Assembly (NCBI GenBank): GCA_003140115.1
Contig: PLIQ01000311.1
Location: forward strand, 12,266 to 32,841
DNA from: Actinomycetota bacterium
GTDB lineage: Bacteria > Actinomycetota > Actinomycetes > Streptosporangiales > Streptosporangiaceae
Reading direction: 5' to 3'
DNA length: 20,576 bases
Positions 13,446 to 20,151 of this stretch are shown here, one piece after another (position 1 is the stretch's first letter; the number at the start of each line of letters is the position of its first letter). The notes below the pieces were generated by a model. It was not told the origin of the DNA. It was given only the letters and a program-made list of their open reading frames with translations, and ran no database searches. The position numbers and the translations under genes were made by a program.

Positions 13446-14483
13446 CTGGCCTTCCGCCGCGCCCGGCGCGCCTGGGCCGTCGCCGTGCCCGTGGCCGCCG
13501 CCGTCGTCAGCGGGTTGGTCGCCGCGGCGATCTTGGATGGCATTGCCGGCCTGGGGAACTACGCAGCGATCGCCGGCATTGTCGCGCTGTTCTCGCTGGC
13601 CGTAGCGGCCCCCACGGCCGTACTGGCCCGGATCCGGCCGCCTTTGGTCGCTCTGGCCGTCTTGGTGTTCATCGTGGCCGGAATCCCGGTCAGCGGCGGA
13701 CCGGCCAACCTGGCCAGCTTCACGCCCGGCTTCCTGCGCGTCTTTGGCCCTGTCCTGCCACTAGGGATAGCGGCCAGCACCATCCGCAACGTGGTCTACT
13801 TCGGCGGCCATGCCACCAGTCCATATCTGTGGACCCTGGCCGCCTGGGCGCTGGCCGGCGTCGCCGGCCTGATCCTGGTCACGGCGCTCCGACGCCCTGC
13901 CCTCGTGCTGACCGGGCCCGTCGCGCCACCGCCTGTCCTGGCTGAACCGGTGTCCGCCCGGCCAGGCCACGCGTCCGTCCCCGCCATCCCAGATCCCGGT
14001 GCGGCGCGGTCCCTCACTCTGGTGGTCGGCTTCGATGACTCCGAGCCCGCACGGCGGGCGCTCATCTGGGGCGCGGACCTGCTGCGCGCCCGCCCCGGCG
14101 CCCTGCACGTCGTCTACGCCGACCACGTGCTCATCGACAGCGACCTGTCCGGATTCGGCCGGACCGAGATGGACGAGGACCGCGACGCGAAGGCCGTCCG
14201 CGTGGCGGAGGCCGCTAAGGAGATCACCGCCGCGGCAGGCACCCCGTACACATTCGAGCGCCGTCAGGAACCACCCGCGGACGCGATTCTTCATGCCGCC
14301 GACGTCGACGACGCCGCCGAGCCCGCCAGCACAACCGTGATCGTGACCGGCCGCTCTCATCATGCCGCGCACCGCGTCATCGGCTCGGTCCCAGGCCGGC
14401 TGCTGAACGAGTCGCCCTACCCGGTCCTCACCATCCCATTACCGGCAACAGCGGCATTGCGCCGCCGGTCAGCGATCACGTGA
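13446..14483 (+). pseudogene. membrane domain fused to a universal stress protein domain, 5' end missing
   Basis: The frame is open far upstream, but that part is antisense to the kinase. Independent character begins at about 13446 ('LAFRRARRAWAVAVPVAAAV'). Four hydrophobic segments follow; 'LVFIVAGIPVSGGPANLASF', 'LPGF'-like sequence and 'LGIAASTIRNVVYFGGHATS' resemble the C-terminal end of YhgE/DUF3533-like membrane proteins. After a Pro-rich linker, about 150 residues form a UspA-type domain: 'LTLVVGFDDSEPARRALIWG' and the nucleotide-loop pattern 'VTGRSHHAAHRVIGSVPG', then 'PYPVLTIPL'. No convincing start codon or ribosome binding site occurs at the break, and several hundred N-terminal residues expected of the membrane family are absent. 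Either a 5'-truncated gene, or an unusual membrane-USP protein using an unseen start. The USP call is good; the membrane family call is moderate. Confidence 0.65.
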
Positions 14484-14533
14484 CGGACTGGCGGCCTAGG
14501 GTACGAGGTAAGGGCTTGTGATCGCGGGCAGAG

Positions 14534-14564
14534 CAGGGAGCCTGGCCAGGGAATGGACCAGGGA
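14534..14564 (+). repeat. three CAGGGA repeats upstream of the cupin gene
   Basis: CAGGGA occurs at 14534-14539, 14547-14552 and 14559-14564 (steps of 13 and 12 bp), roughly one helical turn apart, about 90 bp before the cupin start. It could be a multi-subunit regulator site; chance is possible. The rest of 14484-14654 shows only the GGAGG ribosome binding site. Confidence 0.3.
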
Positions 14565-14654
14565 CCTTAAGGGCGCGATGGAGCAGGCCGGAGCGAAACA
14601 GTGAGGTTAACGGCGTCAGGTGAGTCCGTCACGCAGTCCCGGAGGTACACGGCA

Positions 14655-15074
14655 ATGAGCACCCATCTGCCAGATCAGGCTGTCTTCAGGCCGACCCTGC
14701 CCGAGGACATCGACTGGGAGCCGTTCCCGCCGTTCCCGCCCTCGGCCCGTCTCGCCGTCATGGTGGGCCAGCCATCAGAGCCCGCTCCGTATGTGGTCCG
14801 GGTCAAGCTGCCGTCCGGCGTCAAGCTGATGCCCCACCGACACCACGAGGATCGGGTCTACACGGTCATGTCCGGCGTCTTCTACATCGGCGTGGGTGAA
14901 CAGTTCGATGACGGAAAGCTGCAGGCGTACCCGCCGGGTGCCGTCATTGTCCTGCCCGGCGGTACCCCCCATTTCCACTGGGCCAAATCCGGTGAGTACG
15001 TCACCCAGGTGACGGCGATCGGGCCGATTAGTCTCGAATACCTAGACCCGGAAGACGACCCGCGGCACAAGTGA
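14655..15074 (+). CDS. single-domain cupin protein
   Basis: A 139-aa protein. ATG 14655 is preferred (GGAGG about 10 bases upstream) over a GTG-initiated frame at 14601. One conserved cupin barrel is visible: 'SGVKLMPHRHHEDRVYTVMS' with metal-ligand candidates His61, His63 and His64, and the second motif 'YPPGAVIVLPGGTPHFHW' with His106. The usual glutamate ligand of motif 1 is not at its standard spacing; Glu65 may serve. Small cupins of this type bind a metal and act as dioxygenases, isomerases or ligand sensors, and the sequence does not distinguish these. It stands alone between a truncated gene and a convergent reductase gene. Fold call strong, function unknown. Confidence 0.82.
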   Translation: MSTHLPDQAVFRPTLPEDIDWEPFPPFPPSARLAVMVGQPSEPAPYVVRVKLPSGVKLMPHRHHEDRVYTVMSGVFYIGVGEQFDDGKLQAYPPGAVIVLPGGTPHFHWAKSGEYVTQVTAIGPISLEYLDPEDDPRHK

Positions 15075-15176
15075 GCCATTTCCAGATGACATGCGAGCAT
15101 GATTCTGTACTGCCTAGCCGTTGGCATGACGGCGGAGGAGGAGAGGGGCGCCATCGTGCTGTCTTTCCGCGCTTCG

Positions 15177-15848
15177 TTACGATTCGCGCCCTTCGGCAAT
15201 GCCGAGCACCTCGTCGAGAGCTTGCTCGATCGACTGCGGGCCGGAGCTCAGGTAAAGGATACGGCCCACACTGCGTGAATCTGCCAGCAAGCGGGCTATC
15301 AGGCTGGCGACGTCGTCACGCGGTACCGGCCCCCTGAATGGCACGCTGTCGATGCGAACGCTCCCGGTCCCCGCATCGTTGGTCAAGCCGCCCGGCCTGA
15401 GGATCGTCCACGCCCGATCACTCGCCTCGAGCGCCGCATCGGCCTCCGCCTTCGCCCGCAAGTAGACGTCGAACACCCCGTCGCCGTCTGGCGGGTTCTC
15501 GACGCCTGCCCCGCTGACCATGAGGTAGCGCGGGACACCCGCGGTCGTCGCGGCGCGCAGCAGCTTGATCGCTCCGTCGCGATCCATCGTCAGCTTGCGA
15601 TCGGCCCCGCTACCCGGTCCGGCGCCGGCGGCGAAGACCACGGCGTCTGCGCCCTCGATCGCGGTGGCGACCTCCTCGACGCTGGCACGCTCGAGGTCGC
15701 AGAGGACGGGAGATGCTCCCGCCCGGCTGACCTCGGTAGCGTGATCCGGGTTGCGAATCAGCCCGATGACGCGGTCGCCCTCGGCCGCGAGCAGCCGCGC
15801 GAGTCGCAAAGCGATCTGACCGTGGGCACCTACAATCGCCACGTTCAC
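15177..15848 (-). CDS. NAD(P)H-binding atypical SDR (YwnB/SDR_a5-like)
   Basis: A 223-aa Rossmann-fold protein starting at GTG 15848, with GAGGAGG ideally placed upstream. The cofactor motif is G7-x-x-G10-x-x-A13 ('IVGAHGQIALRLARLLAAEG'), where the third glycine of the typical pattern is alanine. It is followed by 'VIGLIRNPDH' (arginine that could bind the NADP phosphate), 'DAVVFAAGAG', 'RYLMVSGAGVENPPDG' and 'ILRPGGLTND'. Proteins of this group bind NAD(P)H and act as reductases or redox-sensing proteins; many have no known substrate. Length and ends are normal. It is convergent with the cupin gene and divergent from the alpha/beta hydrolase gene. The 15075-15176 gap shows no clear terminator, only a weak CATGC/GCATG repeat. 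Confidence 0.85.
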   Translation of the reverse strand: MNVAIVGAHGQIALRLARLLAAEGDRVIGLIRNPDHATEVSRAGASPVLCDLERASVEEVATAIEGADAVVFAAGAGPGSGADRKLTMDRDGAIKLLRAATTAGVPRYLMVSGAGVENPPDGDGVFDVYLRAKAEADAALEASDRAWTILRPGGLTNDAGTGSVRIDSVPFRGPVPRDDVASLIARLLADSRSVGRILYLSSGPQSIEQALDEVLGIAEGRES

Positions 15849-16020
15849 GGCGCCTCCTCGACCTCCCGTCCCGCCTCAAAGCCGACGCCTCTCATCGTGT
15901 CATCGCTGGCTTCGGCCGGCCAGGTTCAGTCAACATGCGGATGCCGCCGCTTTGACCGGGCGGACGACCATTGCTTGAGCCGTAGTGCAGACTCCTGAGA
16001 GAGGAGCGGAGAGAACAGCG

Positions 16021-16689
16021 ATGACGACAAGTGCGGAATCTTCTGGCGTGCACATGATCGTCCTACCCGGCGGCGGATATGCCGCACACGCTCCGCACGA
16101 AGCCGAGCCGGTGGCCAGGTGGCTCGGCGAGATAGGCATACAGGCGAGCGTGTTCCGTTATCCGCTCAACGTCCGGCACCCGGTGCCGCTGGACGCGCTA
16201 CGCGCTGAGATCGGCCGCCGTCGAGCCGGCGGCGCCCGGCGGATCGGACTCATCGGCTTCTCCGCGGGAGGTCACCTGGCTGGGCTGGCCGCCCTCGCGC
16301 CAGGCGGCGCGGCCGATCAGACGGTGCAGTTCGCCGTCCTTGGTTACGCCATCACCTCGATGCAGACCGAGACCTACCGCCCGGCCCGGGTGATCCTTCT
16401 CGGCCAGGACGCCAGCTTGCACCTGCGCCGGTCGACATCGCTGGATGCGCTGGTCACGCCGCAGTCGCCGCCATTCTTCGTCTGGCACACCGCAGAGGAC
16501 CCTTACGTCCCCCCCGAACACACCTACCGTCTGGCCTCGGCGCTCGCGGCCAGCCAGGTTCCCCACGCCGTGCATGTGTTCGCCCACGGTCCGCACGGCC
16601 TTGGCCTGGCCCAGAACGCTGGCGAGGTCGCGATCTGGACCACGCTGGCGAGTGCCTGGATCCGGGAACAGGCGGCACGGTCGGATTGA
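16021..16689 (+). CDS. alpha/beta hydrolase of the esterase/lipase (BD-FAE/acetyl-esterase) type
   Basis: A 222-aa compact esterase. 'HMIVLPGGGYAAHAPHEAEP' holds the Gly-rich oxyanion loop. The nucleophile is Ser81 in GFSAGG, the acid Asp160 in 'WHTAEDPYVPP' and the base His192 in 'HGPHGLGL', which is the complete triad and characteristic C-terminal motif of acetyl-xylan-esterase-like hydrolases. ATG 16021 is chosen (GGAG at about -12, family sequence begins just after); an upstream ATG at 15985 would add 12 unrelated residues. No signal peptide, so cytoplasmic deacylation of a small molecule is more likely than extracellular polymer degradation. Its stop overlaps the TTG start of the following MFS permease gene, suggesting a hydrolyse-and-transport pair. 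Substrate unknown. Confidence 0.87.
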   Translation: MTTSAESSGVHMIVLPGGGYAAHAPHEAEPVARWLGEIGIQASVFRYPLNVRHPVPLDALRAEIGRRRAGGARRIGLIGFSAGGHLAGLAALAPGGAADQTVQFAVLGYAITSMQTETYRPARVILLGQDASLHLRRSTSLDALVTPQSPPFFVWHTAEDPYVPPEHTYRLASALAASQVPHAVHVFAHGPHGLGLAQNAGEVAIWTTLASAWIREQAARSD

Positions 16690-17891
16690 TTCATTCCGAG
16701 CGCAGGACGCTGCCGAGAACGGCCACGTTCTGGATCTTGGCCGGGCTGTTCCTGATGCTGTTCTTCGCCTCGGCGGCCGCGTCGCCGTTGTACCAGGTGT
16801 ATCAGGCCCAGTTCCATTTCTCGGCGGCCACGCTGACCGCGGTGTTCGCGGTCTACGTCCTGGTCCTGCTGGTCACGCTGCTGGTGTTCGGATCAGTGTC
16901 GGATTACTTGGGCCGACTCCCGGTGATCATCACGGCGCTCGCCTTCAGCGTTGCCGCGTGCGCGGTCTTCCTGGCCGCGGACGGCGTCGGGGTCCTGTAT
17001 GCGGCCCGGTCCCTGCAGGGCATCGCGACCGGCCTGGCCAGCGGGCCGATCGGCGGCGCGCTGATCGACCTGCAACCGCCCGGCAGCCACCGAGCACCGA
17101 TGGTGATCAGCGTCTTCGCCAGCTTGGGCCTGGCCCTGGGCGCCCTGGTCACCAGCGCGCTGGTCCAATATGCTCCGGCGCCGACCCGTCTGATCTGGTG
17201 GGCGCTGCTGGCCGTCTTCGCCGCCGGGATCGTCGCCGTGCTGGCCATGGCCGAACCCGCGTCCCGGCGTCCCGGTGTCCTGGCCTCGCTGCGGCCCCGC
17301 GTCGCCGTGCCGCGCCAGGCTCGGAGCACCTTCGCCGCAGCCGTTCCATGCATCGTCGCGGGATGGGCGCTCGGCGGCCTGTACCTGTCGCTCGGACCGT
17401 CGCTGGCCGCGCAGGCGACGGGTTCGCCAAATCTGCTGTGGGGCGGGCTGGTGATCTTCCTGCTCTGTGGCACCGGGGCCGTAGCGGCCTTTGCGCTGCG
17501 CACCATCAGCCCCCAGGCGACGATGCTGGCTGGCTGTCTGTTCCTGCTCGCGGGCATGGCGGTGACGTTCGGAGCAATCGCTGCGACCGCGTCCGCCGCC
17601 TTCCTCGTCGGCACCGCGGTAGCAGGCGTCGGCTTCGGTTTGGCGTTCCTGGGGTCTTTCCGCGTCATTACCGCCCTAGCCGAGCCTGACGACCGCGCGG
17701 GCCTGGTCGCTGCCGTCTACATCGTGGGCTACCTTGCATTCAGCGTCCCGGCGCTGATCGCTGGGGTAGCGACCACGAAGTTCGGGCTGCACTCGACGGC
17801 CCTGGTCTACTCCGCGTCGCTCGCGGTCCTGGCCGCGGCGGCAGTCGGCCTCCTGGGCCTCCGCCGCGGCGGCCAGCCCGCCCCGCTTTGA
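16686..17891 (+). CDS. MFS transporter, 12-helix type
   Basis: A 401-aa membrane protein with about 12 predicted helices and a basic N-terminus. The TM2-TM3 loop 'FGSVSDYLGRLPVIITALAF' is the MFS motif A in degenerate form. 'ARSLQGIATGLASGPIGGAL' fits TM4-TM5 of AraJ/sugar-efflux-like permeases. Translation starts at TTG 16686, inside the stop of the esterase gene (TTGA), so the two are coupled. The substrate is unknown, but it is probably the esterase's substrate or product, exported by proton antiport. The TGA stop (17889-17891) lies exactly where the IS605-like element appears to begin, so the element may have supplied this stop and clipped a few residues. The hairpin at 17897-17924 could serve as its transcription terminator. 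Confidence 0.87.
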   Translation: MIHSERRTLPRTATFWILAGLFLMLFFASAAASPLYQVYQAQFHFSAATLTAVFAVYVLVLLVTLLVFGSVSDYLGRLPVIITALAFSVAACAVFLAADGVGVLYAARSLQGIATGLASGPIGGALIDLQPPGSHRAPMVISVFASLGLALGALVTSALVQYAPAPTRLIWWALLAVFAAGIVAVLAMAEPASRRPGVLASLRPRVAVPRQARSTFAAAVPCIVAGWALGGLYLSLGPSLAAQATGSPNLLWGGLVIFLLCGTGAVAAFALRTISPQATMLAGCLFLLAGMAVTFGAIAATASAAFLVGTAVAGVGFGLAFLGSFRVITALAEPDDRAGLVAAVYIVGYLAFSVPALIAGVATTKFGLHSTALVYSASLAVLAAAAVGLLGLRRGGQPAPL

Positions 17892-17896
17892 CATCC

Positions 17897-17924
17897 TCCC
17901 CCGCCTGAAGTGAAGGCCGGGGGA
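17897..17924. repeat. subterminal hairpin at the tnpB 3' side
   Basis: TCCCCCGCCT (17897-17906) pairs with AGGCCGGGGGA (17914-17924) with one bulged C and a 7-base loop GAAGTGA. In complete elements this end folds for TnpA recognition and also encodes the 3' part of the TnpB guide RNA. It immediately follows the MFS stop codon and could terminate that transcript. Confidence 0.65.
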
Positions 17925-17932
17925 TTCAGCTA

Positions 17933-18112
17933 CTACTCCAATTGGAGCAGCAGGTGAGGTTCGCGGTTCACAGGCCGGGCAACCCCGTCGCCTCCCCGCG
18001 CAGTCACGGCGTGCTCGACGGCGAGGTTCCAGACGTACCGGGCGTGGCCGCAGTGGTCCCGCAGCACCGCTTCCTGGGCGGGGGTGGGGATAAGCCGGTA
18101 CCGGGATATGCG
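17933..18112 (-). pseudogene. TnpB remnant: N-terminal HTH joined to the C-terminal tail
   Basis: The frame encodes 'RYRLIPTPAQEAVLRDHCGH' and 'ARYVWNLAVE', the conserved N-terminal helix-turn-helix region of IS605 OrfB/TnpB. It passes at about 18013 straight into 'HAVTARGGDGVARPVNREPH' and ends at TAG 17935-17933. The VTARGG...NREP pattern is the usual extreme C-terminus of actinobacterial TnpB. About 350 residues, including the RuvC nuclease residues and zinc finger, are absent, yet the reading frame is kept. It looks like one clean internal deletion, not gradual decay. The frame is open to 18232 upstream. No nuclease activity is possible. Confidence 0.72.
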
Positions 18113-18140
18113 AACACAGTATCGGACACCGCCGACATTT

Positions 18141-18171
18141 CCGGGGAGGTGACGCGGCGTTTCCTCCCCGG
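18141..18171. repeat. subterminal hairpin at the tnpB 5' side
   Basis: A 9-bp perfect inverted repeat, CCGGGGAGG and CCTCCCCGG, with a 13-base loop. It corresponds to the left-end palindrome of the IS605-like element. Between it and the response-regulator stop at 18240 nothing else is evident. Confidence 0.6.
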
Positions 18172-18239
18172 CCTGAAGACCGGAGTCTCCACGCATCCTG
18201 ATGATTGACCGGCGGATCACCACGACCGGCACTGTCGGG

Positions 18240-18938
18240 TCAGTGCGGCTGGCTGGGTTCCTCGGGTGGGGGTGTTCCGGGGGTTATCAGCCTGGATTCG
18301 TAGGCGAGCACGACGGCTTGGACGCGGTCGCGCAGGCCGAGCTTGGCCAGGATGCGGCCGACATGAATCTTCACTGTTCCTTCGGACAGGAACAGGCTGG
18401 TCGCGATCTCGCTGTTGGACATGCCCGCCGCGATGCGGGAGAAGACGTCCTGCTCGCGGTCGGTGAGGGTCTGCCGAAGCTGGGCGGCGGGGAGCCCGCT
18501 GGGTGTTCCGGGCCGCGGGCTGGCGGCGAACTCGCGGACAAGGCGGGTGGTGGCGGTCGGCGCCAGGACGGCATCGCCGGCGGCGACGGTATGGATGGCG
18601 GCGACCAGGCTCGCGGGCTGGGTGTCTTTGAGCAGGAAGCCGCTTGCGCCGGCCCGCAGCCCGGCGTAGACGTAATCGTCAAGGTCGAAGGTGGTCAGGA
18701 TCAGCACCTTGCACGGCAGCCCGGCGGCCACGATGTCGCGGGTCGCTTCGATGCCGTCATGGCCGGGCATCCGGACGTCCATGAGCACCACGTCGGGACG
18801 CAACGCAGAGCACATCGAGACGGCGACTGCCCCGTCGGCAGCCTCACCGACCACCTCGATATCGTCTTCGGCGTCCAACACCAGGCGGAAGCCCATCCGG
18901 ATGAGGGGATGGTCGTCGACCAGGAGCACGCTGATCAC
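18240..18938 (-). CDS. NarL/FixJ-family response regulator
   Basis: A 232-aa regulator. The receiver domain has the acidic pair Asp8-Asp9 in 'VLLVDDHPLIRMGF', phospho-acceptor Asp54 in 'DVVLMDVRMPG', the Thr pair in 'LILTTFD' and the invariant Lys in 'GFLLKDT'. The C-terminal LuxR-type helix-turn-helix is 'LTDREQDVFSRIAAGMSNSE' followed by 'LSEGTVKIHVGRILAKLGLR'. When phosphorylated by its kinase it binds DNA and controls transcription, most likely of the adjacent ABC exporter operon. GTG 18938 is chosen because it overlaps the kinase stop (GTGA) and the receiver fold begins at once; an upstream in-frame ATG at 18959 would add seven residues. All key residues are present, so the protein should be functional. 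Confidence 0.92.
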   Translation of the reverse strand: MISVLLVDDHPLIRMGFRLVLDAEDDIEVVGEAADGAVAVSMCSALRPDVVLMDVRMPGHDGIEATRDIVAAGLPCKVLILTTFDLDDYVYAGLRAGASGFLLKDTQPASLVAAIHTVAAGDAVLAPTATTRLVREFAASPRPGTPSGLPAAQLRQTLTDREQDVFSRIAAGMSNSEIATSLFLSEGTVKIHVGRILAKLGLRDRVQAVVLAYESRLITPGTPPPEEPSQPH

Positions 18939-20122
18939 GGTGGCACCACCGCGCCGCAATCGAAACGGGCCGTGACCCGCCAGCCGCGCGGCTGGCGGGG
19001 GCCGCAGGTCAGTTCGCCGCCGAACGCGCCGACACGTTCGGACATGCCGGTCAGGCCGCCACCGGGAGCGCGGGGTACTCCGGCGGTGCCGACGCCGTCG
19101 TCCTCGACCTCGACGCGCACCTCGCCCGGTTCGAGCCGCAGCCGGACGGCCGCCCTCGCGCCCGGGCCGGCGTGCTTCATCGTGTTCGTCAGGGCTTCCT
19201 GGACGAGCCGGAAGACGGCCAGCTGGACGCCGGGCGTTGTGTCCCCAGGCGGACCGCTGCGTTCGTACTCGACCGGCAGCCCCGCCGCCCGGACCCGGGT
19301 GAACAGACCGTCAAGGTCGGACAGGCCGGGGAGCGGCTGCCGCAGTTCCAGTCCACCCTCGGTCCGCAGGACGCCGAGCAGGCGGCGGGTCTCGGCCAGC
19401 GCCTCCCGGGCGGTGCTCGAAATCCCCCGGATCGCGTCGGAGGCCTGATCGGGGGCGCGGGTGACCGCGGCCAGAGCACCGTCGGAAAGCGCCACGATGA
19501 CGGTGAGGTGGTGCGCCACGCTGTCGTGCATCTCGCGGGCGATGCGGGCCCGCTCGACCGCCGCGGCCAGGGCGCTGGTCTGATCGTGTTCGCGTTCGAG
19601 CCGCTGGGCGCGGTCGCGCAGCTCGACCAGGTAGGCCCGGCGAGTGTTCGTGTACAGGCCCGCAACCACGACCGCGGCGATCGCGATGACCTCGTAGATC
19701 ATGGCCAGCCAGCTGTGATGCCAGCCGCCCTGGCCGGTCGCGGGGATCTCGGCCGCCACCGTGAGCGCGGCCGCGACGAGCGCCAGGTTCCGGCTCAGCG
19801 TGGCCGCGACCGTGTAGAGGGTGATAGCCAGCGCGACCGGAACCAGCTCGCCGCGGACCGGCCACCAGGCCACTATCGCGGCCATGAGAACCACGACGCC
19901 GAACACCGGGCCGGGCCAGACCCGGCGCAGTGACACCACCAGGAGCGTCAGGACCGCCACGACCAGGCCGGCCGCCAGCGTGGGAGGCGGGGGGTGCGCC
20001 GCCTGGCCGAAGGAATAACTTCCGAAGGAGCCCAGGGCGGCGAGTAGGGCGCACCCGACGTCGAAGACCCAGGAACGCAGCGGGCGCGTTCCCGGGTTCT
20101 CGACCGGTGTCCAGAAGGACAT
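18935..20122 (-). CDS. sensor histidine kinase, HisKA_3/HATPase_c (DesK/NarX class)
   Basis: A 395-aa membrane kinase. The N-terminal ~155 residues hold about five hydrophobic segments with very short loops, the layout of actinobacterial kinases that sense within the membrane. A coiled linker 'RRAYLVELRDRAQRLEREHD' leads to the phosphoacceptor helix with His199 in 'ARIAREMHDSVAHHLTVIV'. The ATPase domain shows 'VQEALTNTMKHAGPGA' (N box), 'VEVEDDGVGTAG' (G1) and 'GGGLTGMSERVGAFGGELT' (G2). ATG 20122 is preferred: GAGG lies close upstream and family sequence starts there. The frame is open further upstream, but that overlaps the permease gene. It is coupled to the response regulator by GTGA. 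Together with the permease it probably detects an envelope-active compound and switches on its export; the stimulus is unknown. Confidence 0.92.
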   Translation of the reverse strand: MSFWTPVENPGTRPLRSWVFDVGCALLAALGSFGSYSFGQAAHPPPPTLAAGLVVAVLTLLVVSLRRVWPGPVFGVVVLMAAIVAWWPVRGELVPVALAITLYTVAATLSRNLALVAAALTVAAEIPATGQGGWHHSWLAMIYEVIAIAAVVVAGLYTNTRRAYLVELRDRAQRLEREHDQTSALAAAVERARIAREMHDSVAHHLTVIVALSDGALAAVTRAPDQASDAIRGISSTAREALAETRRLLGVLRTEGGLELRQPLPGLSDLDGLFTRVRAAGLPVEYERSGPPGDTTPGVQLAVFRLVQEALTNTMKHAGPGARAAVRLRLEPGEVRVEVEDDGVGTAGVPRAPGGGLTGMSERVGAFGGELTCGPRQPRGWRVTARFDCGAVVPP

Positions 20123-20151
20123 ACCTAATCCTCGCAGCCTTTCCGGGTTGG

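Larger units (their letters stand above)
17892..18200 (-). mobile_element. miniature IS200/IS605-family element with internally deleted tnpB
   Basis: A roughly 310-bp unit bounded by imperfect subterminal palindromes, which IS200/IS605 elements use instead of terminal inverted repeats. At the tnpB 3' side, 17897-17924 folds into a ten-pair stem (TCCCCCGCCT / AGG-C-CGGGGGA). At the 5' side CCGGGGAGG (18141-18149) pairs perfectly with CCTCCCCGG (18163-18171), followed by another palindromic stretch to about 18190. The only reading frame is a stub joining the two ends of TnpB. There is no tnpA and no RuvC nuclease, so it can move only if a relative elsewhere supplies the transposase. Boundaries are estimates; this family makes no target duplication to mark them. 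Confidence 0.72.

Noticed and set aside
12792..14483. One 563-aa plus-strand protein
   Set aside because: Its first ~218 codons are the antisense of a clear histidine kinase and have no domain character. Only the part after about 13446 is credible coding sequence.
15089..15112. CATGC/GCATG repeat as a terminator between cupin and reductase genes
   Set aside because: Only 5-bp arms with a 2-base gap and no T-run; too weak.
17892..18200. Active TnpB with guide RNA
   Set aside because: The RuvC catalytic residues and zinc finger are absent, so no nuclease function is possible even if a hairpin RNA is made.
18201..19448. 415-aa plus-strand frame
   Set aside because: Antisense to the response regulator and kinase, low-complexity composition, no recognisable domain.
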